This document shows positions 1-7,649 of a stretch of DNA of 25,181 nt, piece after piece. Below the pieces are notes generated by a model. The model saw nothing but the letters and a program-made list of their open reading frames with translations. It searched no databases and was not told the origin of the DNA. The DNA is taken from the NCBI GenBank assembly GCA_903861055.1, contig CAIOSU010000048.1, positions 1 to 25,181 on the forward strand. The letters are read 5' to 3'. The number at the start of each line of letters is the position of its first letter. Positions within the stretch are counted from its first letter, which is position 1. The translations under genes were made by a program, and so were the position numbers. Source of the DNA: an uncultured bacterium. GTDB lineage: Bacteria; Bacteroidota; Bacteroidia; Chitinophagales; CAIOSU01.

Positions 1-31
1 GTCTTCTTTTGACAAGGATGGAACGTACCCA

Positions 32-52
32 GCGTCTCTGACGCCCTTTTTT
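32..52 (+). terminator. Possible intrinsic terminator of an upstream gene outside the window
   Basis: A 5-bp stem GCGTC/GACGC with a 3-base loop is followed by CC and a run of six T. It could end a rightward gene lying left of base 1. The stem is short, and the neighbouring palindromes make a repeat element equally possible. Confidence 0.3.
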
Positions 53-146
53 CCGCCTTAGCGGAAACACTGGTGCGCAGTGCGGTTACAACTACGAATA
101 AACCCCCAAGCGGGTATTGCACCATCACCGCGCGCGCATGGATTCG

Positions 147-170
147 TAGTTCGACTACGCTCACTATGAC
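147..170 (-). repeat. Dispersed short repeat, copy 1
   Basis: Read on the minus strand, this 24-base element matches the element at 19,834-19,857 at 21 of 24 positions. The two copies share the exact 15-base core AGCGTAGTCGAACTA. It contains the hairpin-forming CGTAGT/ACTACG pair and lies between genes, as does the other copy. Two intergenic copies about 20 kb apart suggest a genome-wide small repeat family. Confidence 0.55.
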
Positions 171-339
171 ATCCGCTCACTTCAACACGCCCTTTCTCGC
201 CCAAGGTGAGGCTCAAACGATACTTACCTGCCTGCAGTGCGTGCATGATTTTAAACAGCATCTAACGCTGATATAAGTCAACTAAATTTTACTCTTGTTA
301 TTTAAAATAGTTTTTATTTTTACCAGCAAAACCATAACT

Positions 340-1734
340 ATGAAAAAAATATACTTATTACTGCTATTGTTACCATTTGGCCTACTAGCGCAGCGCAACC
401 AGCCAACCATGGATGCCTTCACCAAGCAAATACTAGACAAACAGCAAAGTGACTTCACTAAGGCAGATAAGGAAAGCGCTATTTATTGGCGTGTTTTAGC
501 TACCAACGTAGAAAACTTCACCAGTAGTGTTTGGGAAGAGTACGATACCACTATTTACGTGTATGATACATTAAATTATGCTTCTTCTGTTACCAAAAGC
601 AACTATAACACTGGCACATCTACCTATGTACCTGCTACTAGGGATTTAACCACCTACAATGCCCAGTATTACCCGCTTACTAGAACCTACCAAACCTACG
701 ATGGCGCCCTCTTTGTGAACAGTACGCAATATGCCTACGAATATAATGCCCAAAACCGCCAAACCAGCTATACCTACTCAACATGGGACGGTGCTCTTTG
801 GGTGGGTCAGAGCCGTACCTTATCTACCTATGATACCAACGGCTTGCTTAGCGATACCGAGCAAAGCTTTAACACTGGCACCTTAGTTTGGGAAAACACC
901 AGTCGCACCGTATACACCTATAATTTAGCTGGAAGGCAAGAATCTAGGCTAGACCAAAACTGGGTAGGGAGTGCATGGGAAAATAACAAGCGTGAAGTAT
1001 ACACATATGATACCGAAGGTTTGATGAGCCTTACCCTTGCCCAAATTTGGAGCGGCGGTGCCTGGGAAAATAACTTTGAATACTCCTATCAATACAATGC
1101 TAACAACTACTATACGATATATTTAGGAAGGGAATGGATAGCAGGTGCATGGGAAAACAACTTCCGCTATAGCTATACCTACAACAGCTCAGACCTAATG
1201 GAAGCGAGCGTGCTTGAATACTGGGTAGCTGGGGCTTGGGAGAAAGACAGCAGGCAGGTGATAACCTACGTTAGTGGGCCGTATTACGACATCTATCTTA
1301 TTCAAGATTGGGATGGAGCTTTATGGGAAAACAGCTACCGGTATGAATATACTTACGATAGTAATCTCAACTACGACGTTATCGGTTATACAATATGGGT
1401 TGGTGGTGCCTGGCTAGAAATAAACCGTACTTATTACTATTACGAAAGCTTTGAGTATGTAGGTATAACAGGCCCATTGGCGACCAAAGAAGCTAAGGTG
1501 TTCCCGAATCCTTTTGAAGGAAGCATTAACATTGAATTTAACGCTAATACGGCAGAAAATGCCACTTTTAGCCTGTACGATATTACCGGCAAACAGGTAG
1601 CTAACTACCCATTGCAAACCATTGCCGGCAACAACACGCTAGTATTCAATACCGCCGACCTGCAATCGGGCATGTACTTTTACGAGTTGAGCACTGCAGG
1701 CAGCACCCTGAAGGGCAAGTTGATTAAGAAATAA
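340..1734 (+). CDS. T9SS-exported repeat protein with C-terminal sorting domain
   Basis: Predicted secreted or cell-surface protein of 464 residues. I chose the ATG at 340 because it begins a clean signal peptide (MKKIYLLLLLLPFGLLAQ); the longer frame from 295 adds an unconvincing leader. Residues 60-370 consist of about eleven Tyr/Trp-rich repeats with an anchor aromatic at positions 65, 96, 125, 154, 184, 213, 242, 271, 300, 329 and 358, giving a period of almost exactly 29. Later repeats carry GAWEN followed by an R-x-x-YTYD-like strand. Residues 387-464 are a type A T9SS sorting domain, starting VFPNPF and ending in LKGKLIKK. This domain directs passage through the outer membrane and is then cleaved. 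The repeats recall YD/beta-hairpin repeats, but I cannot name a ligand or activity. It appears monocistronic, with its own terminator. Confidence 0.85.
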   Translation: MKKIYLLLLLLPFGLLAQRNQPTMDAFTKQILDKQQSDFTKADKESAIYWRVLATNVENFTSSVWEEYDTTIYVYDTLNYASSVTKSNYNTGTSTYVPATRDLTTYNAQYYPLTRTYQTYDGALFVNSTQYAYEYNAQNRQTSYTYSTWDGALWVGQSRTLSTYDTNGLLSDTEQSFNTGTLVWENTSRTVYTYNLAGRQESRLDQNWVGSAWENNKREVYTYDTEGLMSLTLAQIWSGGAWENNFEYSYQYNANNYYTIYLGREWIAGAWENNFRYSYTYNSSDLMEASVLEYWVAGAWEKDSRQVITYVSGPYYDIYLIQDWDGALWENSYRYEYTYDSNLNYDVIGYTIWVGGAWLEINRTYYYYESFEYVGITGPLATKEAKVFPNPFEGSINIEFNANTAENATFSLYDITGKQVANYPLQTIAGNNTLVFNTADLQSGMYFYELSTAGSTLKGKLIKK

Positions 1735-2238
1735 GCATAACCCCGATATATAATGATATGAGGCTGCCTCCCAACGGGGGCAGCCTTTTGTTTTGTATGC
1801 TTTTGCACAGGGCGCAAGCCAGTGGGACGCTAACTTTGAATTGGTTCACTGAAGCCTGTATACCATTGATAGCAGCGCGGCTGTGCGCAGCGCCCCCTGT
1901 TGGCACCCATAGTATAAGGTGATAATCATTCACAACTGATTTTGCATCCAAATAGGGTTTTGTCGTGTGCAAATAGTTTATTTTGTGCTATTTATAGTAT
2001 CCATTAATTTATCAACCAAAACTAAACCGCCTGCTTGCCTGCAAGCAAGGCCAACAGCATTTGTGGCTCGCCAAACAACCGCTACAAGCAACGGCCCAAA
2101 ACGCCCAAAACCGCACCAGCACTATATAAAAGTACACGACAAAACTCTTCGCATAACAGAGTATTGACTAGTTAAAGGCAAACAGCGGTGTGCGCTGCAT
2201 GCGGCTAAACTAAAATGGCGGCCAACTGTTTTGGTTAC
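1735..2238. other. Gene-free stretch between the T9SS gene and a small membrane protein gene
   Basis: After the terminator at 1761-1790 I see no supported gene; the open frames on either strand lack composition or motifs of a protein family. A perfect match to the Bacteroidota -7 element, TAACTTTG, sits at 1831-1838. It lies about 400 bases before the next gene, so it may be fortuitous or drive a short RNA. GCTTGC-CT-GCAAGC (2033-2046) is a small palindrome. Confidence 0.5.
1761..1790 (+). terminator. Intrinsic terminator of the T9SS repeat gene
   Basis: An 8-bp perfect stem AGGCTGCC/GGCAGCCT is extended by CCC/GGG across a one-base bulge, with loop AAC, then TTTTG. It lies 27 bases after the stop codon. 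Confidence 0.8.
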
Positions 2239-2640
2239 ATGAATATATCAATACTGCTTTTTGATTTCGGGTTGGTGGTGTTGGCCTGGATGGTTCAGTT
2301 GGTGGTTTACCCGAGCTTTGCTTACTATGCCCCCAGCGACCTGAAACGCTGGCATGTATTATATACCAAGCGCATAGGCATGCTGGTAATACCGCTCATG
2401 ATTGGGCAACTATTGTTACATGGCATGCTACTGGTTTGGCACCCCGATAATGTATCGATAACTACTTTTGCGCTAGTGGCGGGTATATGGATAAGTACCT
2501 TTATACAGGCGGTGCCGTTGCACAACCAAATAGCCGATAGCCCCGATACGGAAAACATTGCCCGTATGCTCAAAAAAGTAAACACGGCCCGCACCTTAGC
2601 CTGGACCATGGTGTTTTTATTGACCTTAACCTACTTTTAG
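2239..2640 (+). CDS. Small four-helix membrane protein, function unknown
   Basis: A 133-residue, very hydrophobic protein. I chose the ATG at 2239 because the first helix (NISILLFDFGLVVLAW) then begins at once; an in-frame ATG at 2215 would add eight residues and cannot be excluded. Four membrane segments can be seen: residues 2-26, about 48-68, about 73-95, and the last 15 residues. A motif QLVVYPSF closes helix 1, and WHxxYTKRIGMLVIPLMIGQ leads into helix 2. The helix arrangement and the Q...P motif recall small integral membrane families such as DUF1772 or DUF4149, but I cannot assign it firmly. No soluble domain and no functional partner are visible. It is followed by a hairpin at 2696-2723. 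Confidence 0.7.
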   Translation: MNISILLFDFGLVVLAWMVQLVVYPSFAYYAPSDLKRWHVLYTKRIGMLVIPLMIGQLLLHGMLLVWHPDNVSITTFALVAGIWISTFIQAVPLHNQIADSPDTENIARMLKKVNTARTLAWTMVFLLTLTYF

Positions 2641-2695
2641 CCCCCCCAGCAACATAGCGTGGCCAGCAGATGCGCGAGTGGGTGCGCACAAAAAA

Positions 2696-2723
2696 AAGGC
2701 CGGCGCACCCGTGCACCGGCCTT
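2696..2723. terminator. GC-rich hairpin, U-tract only on the minus strand
   Basis: An 8-bp stem AAGGCCGG/CCGGCCTT encloses a second stem GCAC/GTGC across a C/A mismatch. On the plus strand the hairpin is followed by only CTTAATGG. On the minus strand it is followed by a run of eight T, complementary to the A-run at 2690-2697. It probably ends the small membrane protein gene and blocks antisense transcription. Confidence 0.6.
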
Positions 2724-2883
2724 AATGGTTGGCAGTTGTGTTGTGTTAATGAGAGTTCAAAGTTCAGATAGTAAGCCGTGATTGTCAAGTTGCTTTTGTG
2801 AATGGCACACTTGGCTTTGTAAACGGTGAAAACCTGCACTTGTGCGCCAACTATTGTAAATTCAAGGTGCAATTTCGAAAGCC

Positions 2884-3597
2884 ATGACAAAAACACACCA
2901 ACACAACTGTGAAGCAACCGGCAAAGTGCTGCCAGATATCGACCTTGTTCCGCTGAGTACGCTTAGGGAAACAGTTTTGCAACTAGTGCTACAAGACCAC
3001 CCAGACATTGATACCAAAGGCTATGTGAGCAAAGATGTGGTAAACCAATACCGTTACAAGCATGTAGAGCAACTGCTTAAAGACGAAAACGGCGAACTGA
3101 GTGCATTGGATAAGGAAGTGCTAAAAAAGCTTCGCAATTCAAAATTGTTCTCTCGCAATATAGAGACCGAATTGGAAGTGGAACTTACCTTTGGGCAAAA
3201 AATTGCCGACCACATTGCAGAATTTGGCGGCAGCTGGACGTTTATCCTCAGCTTTATGGCCTTCTTAGTTGTTTGGATATTCATCAACGTGTTTATTCTG
3301 GTTACACACGCTTTCGATCCCTATCCGTTTATTTTGCTGAACTTGATATTGAGCTGTGTAGCTGCTATGCAGGCGCCCGTTATAATGATGAGCCAAAACA
3401 GGCAAGAAACCAAAGACCGATTGCGCTCTGAGCACGACTACCAGATAAACCTGAAAGCTGAACTGGAAATACAGCAACTACATGAAAAAGTAGACCACTT
3501 GATACTTAAACAAGGCCAACGCCTAATGGAAATACAAGAGGTACAGGTAGAGTTGATGCAGCAGATATTGGAGCAATTACCCAAGGGCAAGCAATAG
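2884..3597 (+). CDS. DUF1003 family membrane protein
   Basis: A 237-residue protein of the DUF1003 family (PF06210), whose function is unknown. Residues 1-110 are soluble. Membrane helix 1 runs from about 117 to 140 and helix 2 from about 148 to 166. Between and after them lie the family signature DPYPFILLN (145-153) and QAPVIMMSQNRQ (163-174), followed by a charged region with D-Y-x-INLKAE (185-192). The last 45 residues are Gln/Glu/Leu-rich and probably a coiled coil. The start is the ATG at 2884; no closer alternative keeps the family region. It stands alone between two hairpins (2696-2723 and 3602-3621), so no functional partner is suggested. Family assignment is confident; role is open. 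Confidence 0.88.
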   Translation: MTKTHQHNCEATGKVLPDIDLVPLSTLRETVLQLVLQDHPDIDTKGYVSKDVVNQYRYKHVEQLLKDENGELSALDKEVLKKLRNSKLFSRNIETELEVELTFGQKIADHIAEFGGSWTFILSFMAFLVVWIFINVFILVTHAFDPYPFILLNLILSCVAAMQAPVIMMSQNRQETKDRLRSEHDYQINLKAELEIQQLHEKVDHLILKQGQRLMEIQEVQVELMQQILEQLPKGKQ

Positions 3598-3601
3598 GCC
3601 C

Positions 3602-3621
3602 TAGCGGTGGCTTCACCGCTA
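3602..3621 (+). terminator. Hairpin after the DUF1003 gene
   Basis: A perfect 8-bp stem TAGCGGTG/CACCGCTA with loop GCTT starts four bases after the stop codon. No T-run follows, so termination would be weak or factor-assisted. Confidence 0.45.
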
Positions 3622-3654
3622 ATAAGCATTGACCGCAACTAGCAACAAATTTTA

Positions 3655-3662
3655 TACCTTTA
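3655..3662 (+). promoter_or_regulatory. Candidate -7 element of the permease/glycosyltransferase pair
   Basis: TACCTTTA differs at one base from the Bacteroidota TAnnTTTG element and lies 25 bases before the permease ATG. A TTG at 3629-3631 could act as -33, although the 23-base spacing is at the long end. Confidence 0.35.
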
Positions 3663-3687
3663 TGGCTTAACCCATAGCCAGCACCTG

Positions 3688-5172
3688 ATGAAACAAAATG
3701 CCAATGCTCCGAAACTGGAGCCAACGCTCGGATTGATTACCATCGTATTACTGGTTATAAGTGCCATTATAGGATCGGGCGTATTTAAGAAAGTGGCACC
3801 CATGAGCGAAGCCCTAGGCTCGCCTTCGCTGGTGCTGTTGTGCTGGTTTTTGGCTGGGTTGGTAACCTTAATGGGCGCCCTCACCAATGCCGAGGTAGCG
3901 GGCCTTATTGCCGATTCGGGTGGACAGTATGTGTATTTCAAAAGGATGTATGGCAAGTTTTTTGCCTTTCTGTATGGCTGGGCGTCGTTCTCGGTTATCC
4001 AATGTGCTACAATAGCTTCGGTGGCCTATGTCTTTGCTGGCTCGGTTCATTCCATTTGGCCTTTGCCTGAGCTCTCCGCAGATTGGCAAAACATCCAGTT
4101 TTTAAAATACACTACCGCAGATGGCGACATCGCGTATGTATTCTCTCCATTTAAGGATGCAGGCATCAAAGTGCTTACCATAGGCTTGATAACACTATTG
4201 AGCGTGGTGAATTATAGGGGTGTAAAATACGGTGGCTTCATTGCCAACATCTTGGCATCAACCGTGGTGATTGCCATTTTTGGTTTGGCTATTGCAGGGC
4301 TGGCAAGTGCTGCTGGCTCAGTAGACAACCTAAAGGAAACCGTTAGTACCGAGGCCGTAAACACCAGCCTATTTAGTGCCCTATTCGCGGCAATGCTTAG
4401 CGCCTTTTGGGCATACGAAGGGTGGAATAGTATTGGTTTTATCGGTGCTGAAGTAAAAAATCCAAAACGCAACATACCACTGGCGCTTACCTTCGGGGTT
4501 ATCCTCGTTATGATTACGTACCTTACCATCAACTTTGTGTACTTGTACGTTTCTCCTGTATCAGAGATTATTTCCAACAAAGCCGCAGACCCCAATAGTA
4601 TTGCCGCCGTAGGCGTGGCCGAAAAAATAATGGGCTCTTACGGGGGTTTGGCCATAGCGATATTGATAATAGTGGCCACCTTCAACTGCACTAACAGCAC
4701 CATACTTACCGCACCAAGGGTATTTTTTGCCATGGCCAAAGATGGATTATTTTTCCGCAGCGCGGCCAAGGTACACCCTAAGTTCCATACACCTAGCACC
4801 GCCATTGTGTTCGGGGCAGTTTGGTCTTCTATGTTGGTGCTTTCGGGCAATTTCGACCAACTAACTGATATGCTCATATTTGCCGCGTTCATCTTCTACG
4901 GAGCGGGTGCCTTTGGGGTATTTGTATTGAGGCGAAAAATGAAAGATGCACCCCGCCCTTACAAGGTTATTGGCTATCCGGTAGTACCTTTGCTATTCAT
5001 TATCTTCTGTGCAGTATTGGTAGTTAACACTTGTATCGAGATGCCACGCGAAGCAGGTATGGGACTGGTTTTGATTGCAGCCGGCATACCGTTTTATTAT
5101 TTCTGGAACAAGCGTGCCATTGCTGAAGGTGTTACTGGCGAAGAGGATGAGACAATAGTGGAAGGCCAATAA
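3688..5172 (+). CDS. APC-superfamily amino-acid permease
   Basis: A 494-residue inner-membrane transporter of the amino acid-polyamine-organocation superfamily (AA_permease_2 type, resembling LAT/SteT-like exchangers). The first helix carries the substrate-site motif IGSGVF (residues 28-33), the unwound Gly-rich stretch that binds the amino-acid backbone in this fold. About twelve hydrophobic segments follow. The helix-6 region FWAYEGWNSIGFIGAEVKNP is the second signature, and NPKRNIPLALTFGV continues the family pattern. The length is normal for the family and the tail is acidic. Substrate cannot be told from sequence; neutral amino acids are the family default. It lies 8 bases upstream of the glycosyltransferase gene and probably shares its transcript, though no functional link is obvious. 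Confidence 0.88.
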   Translation: MKQNANAPKLEPTLGLITIVLLVISAIIGSGVFKKVAPMSEALGSPSLVLLCWFLAGLVTLMGALTNAEVAGLIADSGGQYVYFKRMYGKFFAFLYGWASFSVIQCATIASVAYVFAGSVHSIWPLPELSADWQNIQFLKYTTADGDIAYVFSPFKDAGIKVLTIGLITLLSVVNYRGVKYGGFIANILASTVVIAIFGLAIAGLASAAGSVDNLKETVSTEAVNTSLFSALFAAMLSAFWAYEGWNSIGFIGAEVKNPKRNIPLALTFGVILVMITYLTINFVYLYVSPVSEIISNKAADPNSIAAVGVAEKIMGSYGGLAIAILIIVATFNCTNSTILTAPRVFFAMAKDGLFFRSAAKVHPKFHTPSTAIVFGAVWSSMLVLSGNFDQLTDMLIFAAFIFYGAGAFGVFVLRRKMKDAPRPYKVIGYPVVPLLFIIFCAVLVVNTCIEMPREAGMGLVLIAAGIPFYYFWNKRAIAEGVTGEEDETIVEGQ

Positions 5173-5180
5173 CCCACCCT

Positions 5181-6791
5181 ATGCAATTACCCCACCCCAT
5201 ATCGTTTATCATAGCCATAGTTGCTTTAGCCGCCATTTACATTGCGGGCTTGCAGGTAGATGTAATGGATATAGATGCTTCGCAATATGCCTCTATAGCG
5301 TTAGAGATGTTGCAAAACGGAGAGTACCTGCAAATTCAGCATTTGGGTCAAGACTATTTAGACAAACCGCCCCTACTCTTCTGGACCAGTGCTTTGGCAT
5401 TTAAGTTGTTCGGGGTACACAACTGGAGTTATAAATTATTCTCGTTGCTTTTTTCCGTATTGGGCGCTTACAGTACCTACCGTTTCGCCAAATTATACTA
5501 CAGCAACCAAGTAGCAGTATGGAGCGCCCTAATGTTGGCATCATGCCAAGCGCTGTTCCTCATTAACAATGATGTACGCACCGATACTATGTTAGTGGGT
5601 GCGGTTATATTCGCTATTTGGCAGATAGCCGACTACCTGCAAACTGGCCGTGCTATAAACATAATAGGTGCAGCATTAGGCATAGCCTTAGCGATGCTTG
5701 CCAAAGGCCCAATTGGGTTGATGGTGCCCGTATTAGCTTTCGGCAGCGATTGGGCATTTAAAGGCCAATGGCACAATTTTTTCCGCTGGCAATGGTTGGT
5801 CGTTATATTGCTCGTAAGCGTATTCCTTTGGCCAATGCTCCATGGCCTCTATCTTCAACATGGTAGTTTTGGCCCATACTTTTACTTTTGGGCACAAAGT
5901 TTTGGCAGGCTCACCGGCGACAACCCGTTTATCAACTCTGGTTTGGGCAATCAGCCACCTTCCCCGCTCTTTTTTGTGCATACCATTTTATGGTCGTTTT
6001 TGCCTTGGAGCGCTTTGGCCATTGGGGGCTTATGGAGCAGTGCCAGTAGGTTTTTCAGAAACGCTTTCCGGGTTGCGGCTACTGACGAGGTAATAACACT
6101 ATGGGGCTTTATTTTGCCTTTTATAGCCCTTTCCTTTTCTGACTACAAGCTACCCCACTACATATATGTAGTGCTGCCATTCACTGCTATTTTGGCTTCC
6201 AATTTTGCCGTTAACCTGCAAGCGCATATTTCAGCTTGGCGCATAGTGCATGCTGTGTTACTAGCATTGTTATTGGTATTTGCTACGCTACTGGGTTTGT
6301 GGGCTTTTCCTATTACTAGCATTATACTTTGGGTTGGCTTCGCAATCCTGTCTTTGCTCGCCATATACCATATGGTCGGTAGCAAGCAATGGCTTGTTGC
6401 ATGTCTTTTTGCCATGCTGGGTGCCAATCTTTTGTTAAATGCAGGGGTGTACCCTAAGATAATGCAATATCAATCTACGAGCGTGGCGGGCAAGGACATC
6501 ACTGCATTGAAGCCCGCCAACTTTTTTTCGGTTTACGCTCGCGGCAACGCACTCGAATTCTATGCAATGCACCAAGGACAGAACCTTAAATATGCACCTA
6601 AACAGTTTCCTGCGGGCACCATAATATATACCAATCCAGATGGGTTACAGGAACTTCAAAACAATGGTATTGGTTTTTCACTACTAAAAACCTACCCGCA
6701 TTACAAAGTTACAGCCCTTACCTGGGCATTTATAAACCCAGCTACCAGAGCTAGTAAGTTGCAAGAACGGTATTTGTTGGAGGTACAGTAG
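5181..6791 (+). CDS. GT39/ArnT-like membrane glycosyltransferase
   Basis: A 536-residue polytopic membrane protein of the dolichyl-phosphate-mannose mannosyltransferase/ArnT type (GT-C fold). Such enzymes move a sugar from a polyprenyl-phosphate carrier to an acceptor outside the inner membrane. After helix 1 comes the acidic loop DVMDIDASQYA (27-37), holding the catalytic-type Asp pair. Then come DKPPLLFW (61-68), the usual signature before helix 2, an NNDVRTD loop near 128-134, and AKGPIGLMVPVL. Many hydrophobic segments follow, then a soluble C-terminal part of about 110 residues. The sugar and acceptor (lipid A, another glycolipid or protein) cannot be inferred. It begins 8 bases after the permease stop and is probably co-transcribed with it. 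Confidence 0.85.
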   Translation: MQLPHPISFIIAIVALAAIYIAGLQVDVMDIDASQYASIALEMLQNGEYLQIQHLGQDYLDKPPLLFWTSALAFKLFGVHNWSYKLFSLLFSVLGAYSTYRFAKLYYSNQVAVWSALMLASCQALFLINNDVRTDTMLVGAVIFAIWQIADYLQTGRAINIIGAALGIALAMLAKGPIGLMVPVLAFGSDWAFKGQWHNFFRWQWLVVILLVSVFLWPMLHGLYLQHGSFGPYFYFWAQSFGRLTGDNPFINSGLGNQPPSPLFFVHTILWSFLPWSALAIGGLWSSASRFFRNAFRVAATDEVITLWGFILPFIALSFSDYKLPHYIYVVLPFTAILASNFAVNLQAHISAWRIVHAVLLALLLVFATLLGLWAFPITSIILWVGFAILSLLAIYHMVGSKQWLVACLFAMLGANLLLNAGVYPKIMQYQSTSVAGKDITALKPANFFSVYARGNALEFYAMHQGQNLKYAPKQFPAGTIIYTNPDGLQELQNNGIGFSLLKTYPHYKVTALTWAFINPATRASKLQERYLLEVQ

Positions 6792-6822
6792 ATTTTAGAA
6801 GAAGCGCCGCATCAGAACTTAA

Positions 6823-6847
6823 AAATGGATAATATTTATACCCATTT
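6823..6847. terminator. AT-rich hairpin between convergent glycosyltransferase and tpx genes
   Basis: The arms AAATGG/CCATTT enclose a second pairing ATAA/TTAT. T-runs extend the hairpin on the minus strand and, weakly, on the plus strand. It sits between two converging stop codons and could serve both genes. Confidence 0.4.
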
Positions 6848-6871
6848 CCCGATTTGCACTTTCCCAAATTT

Positions 6872-7387
6872 TCAAATTAGAGAATCCACCGCAGCCAGCA
6901 CCTTATCGTAATTAGGCTCTTGGCCAATTTCGGGTACTAGCTCGCTGTAGCGTATAACATTATCGGCATCAACTACAAATACGGCACGAGCCAAAAGACC
7001 TTTAAATGGCCCTTCAGTTATATCCACGTTAAAGGCCTTGGCAAACTCGTGGTAACGAAAATCGGTGCCAGCTATAATGTTCTTGATGCCTTCTAGGTCA
7101 CAAAAACGTTTCATGGCAAAAGGCAAATCAAGCGACATGGTTACGCCCACTGCACCTTCTTTCGATGCCAAAACCTCATTGAAATGGCGGGTTTCTTTAG
7201 CGCATACGCCCGTATCTAAACTTGGCACTGCAATTAGCACTAGGGCTTTATGGTTGAGGTTGTAGCTGCTCAACTCTTCCAATTTTTCGCTTACAAAAGT
7301 AAATTCAGGAGCAGTATCGCCCACTTGAAGTATTTTACCGCTCAGTTGCGCTGGCTTTCCGCCTAAGGTTACACTATCTGCTTTCAT
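6872..7387 (-). CDS. tpx: Thiol peroxidase (atypical 2-Cys peroxiredoxin)
   Basis: A 171-residue cytoplasmic peroxiredoxin that reduces hydrogen and alkyl peroxides using thioredoxin. The peroxidatic cysteine is Cys62 in PSLDTGVCAKETRHFN. The resolving cysteine is Cys96 in KRFCDLEGI. Their spacing (34 residues) equals that of Cys61 and Cys95 in E. coli Tpx, and the length is normal. The Thr two residues before the nucleophilic Cys region and the Arg near 130 (LLARAVFVVD) are conserved as expected. The start is the ATG at 7387. The gene is divergent from the SGNH-MBOAT operon, and two perfect palindromes (7436-7447 and 7459-7479) lie in the shared upstream region, which may be where a peroxide-responsive or other regulator binds. 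Assignment is firm. Confidence 0.95.
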   Translation of the reverse strand: MKADSVTLGGKPAQLSGKILQVGDTAPEFTFVSEKLEELSSYNLNHKALVLIAVPSLDTGVCAKETRHFNEVLASKEGAVGVTMSLDLPFAMKRFCDLEGIKNIIAGTDFRYHEFAKAFNVDITEGPFKGLLARAVFVVDADNVIRYSELVPEIGQEPNYDKVLAAVDSLI

Positions 7388-7435
7388 CGTTTATGATTGA
7401 TGGATTGTGGGTTAACTTTTCTTGTACGTTAAAAT

Positions 7436-7447
7436 ACAATTAATTGT
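7436..7447. promoter_or_regulatory. 12-bp perfect palindrome upstream of tpx
   Basis: ACAATTAATTGT is self-complementary over all 12 bases and lies 49 bases upstream of the tpx start codon. Its size and place suit a dimeric repressor or activator site, but no regulator can be named. Confidence 0.35.
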
Positions 7448-7458
7448 GTCCGATTGTT

Positions 7459-7479
7459 CACTATAATTGCCTTATAGTG
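7459..7479. promoter_or_regulatory. Inverted repeat in the tpx/SGNH divergent region
   Basis: CACTATAA-TTGCC-TTATAGTG has two perfect 8-base arms around a 5-base spacer. It lies 72 bases upstream of tpx and 171 bases upstream of the SGNH gene, and no T-run follows. It looks more like an operator than a terminator. Confidence 0.4.
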
Positions 7480-7584
7480 CCGAAAGCAATTAAATCTTAA
7501 TGTATCTTCGCTTTTCGGGATAAATATCGCAAAATGTTAGCAACTATTTACAAGAACTGAAACAAGGCAACGCATTACTTTTAT

Positions 7585-7592
7585 TAAATTTG
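7585..7592 (+). promoter_or_regulatory. -7 promoter element of the SGNH-SGNH-MBOAT operon
   Basis: TAAATTTG is a perfect match to the Bacteroidota TAnnTTTG element and ends 57 bases before the proposed start codon. The identical octamer precedes the lipoprotein gene at 12,191. A clear TTG -33 element is not seen at the usual distance. Confidence 0.5.
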
Positions 7593-7649
7593 CAAAAGAA
7601 TTACTTACACCAACTACACCCTTAACCATACATTAAACCGCCGCATTCC

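Larger units (their letters stand above)
1..339. other. Gene-free stretch with clustered small palindromes
   Basis: No credible gene lies here; the open frames on both strands are short and have no family features. The first 170 bases hold several perfect small inverted repeats. GCGTC-TCT-GACGC (32-44) is followed by a T-tract. TTCCGC-CTTA-GCGGAA spans 51-66. ACTACGAAT (91-99) pairs with ATTCGTAGT (142-150), and CGTAGT-TCG-ACTACG spans 145-159. This looks like intergenic REP-like repeat sequence. Bases 250-339 are A+T-rich and should carry the promoter of the next gene. TAAATTTT (283-290) is one base off the TAnnTTTG -7 element. Confidence 0.6.

Noticed and set aside
58..276. Short open frames on both strands at the left end
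   Set aside because: They translate the palindromic repeat cluster and show no coding features.
1967..2167. Open frame of 66 codons between the T9SS gene and the membrane protein gene
   Set aside because: Low-complexity composition, no family resemblance and no promoter close by; the region looks non-coding.
2790..2826. Imperfect 16-base direct repeat (TTGCTTTTGTGAATGG and TTGGCTTTGTAAACGG)
   Set aside because: Only 12 of 16 bases match in two copies of simple sequence; this could be chance.
7459..7479. Classical OxyR binding site upstream of tpx
   Set aside because: The half-sites are in the order CTAT...ATAG with a 9-base gap, which does not match the OxyR ATAG-N7-CTAT pattern.
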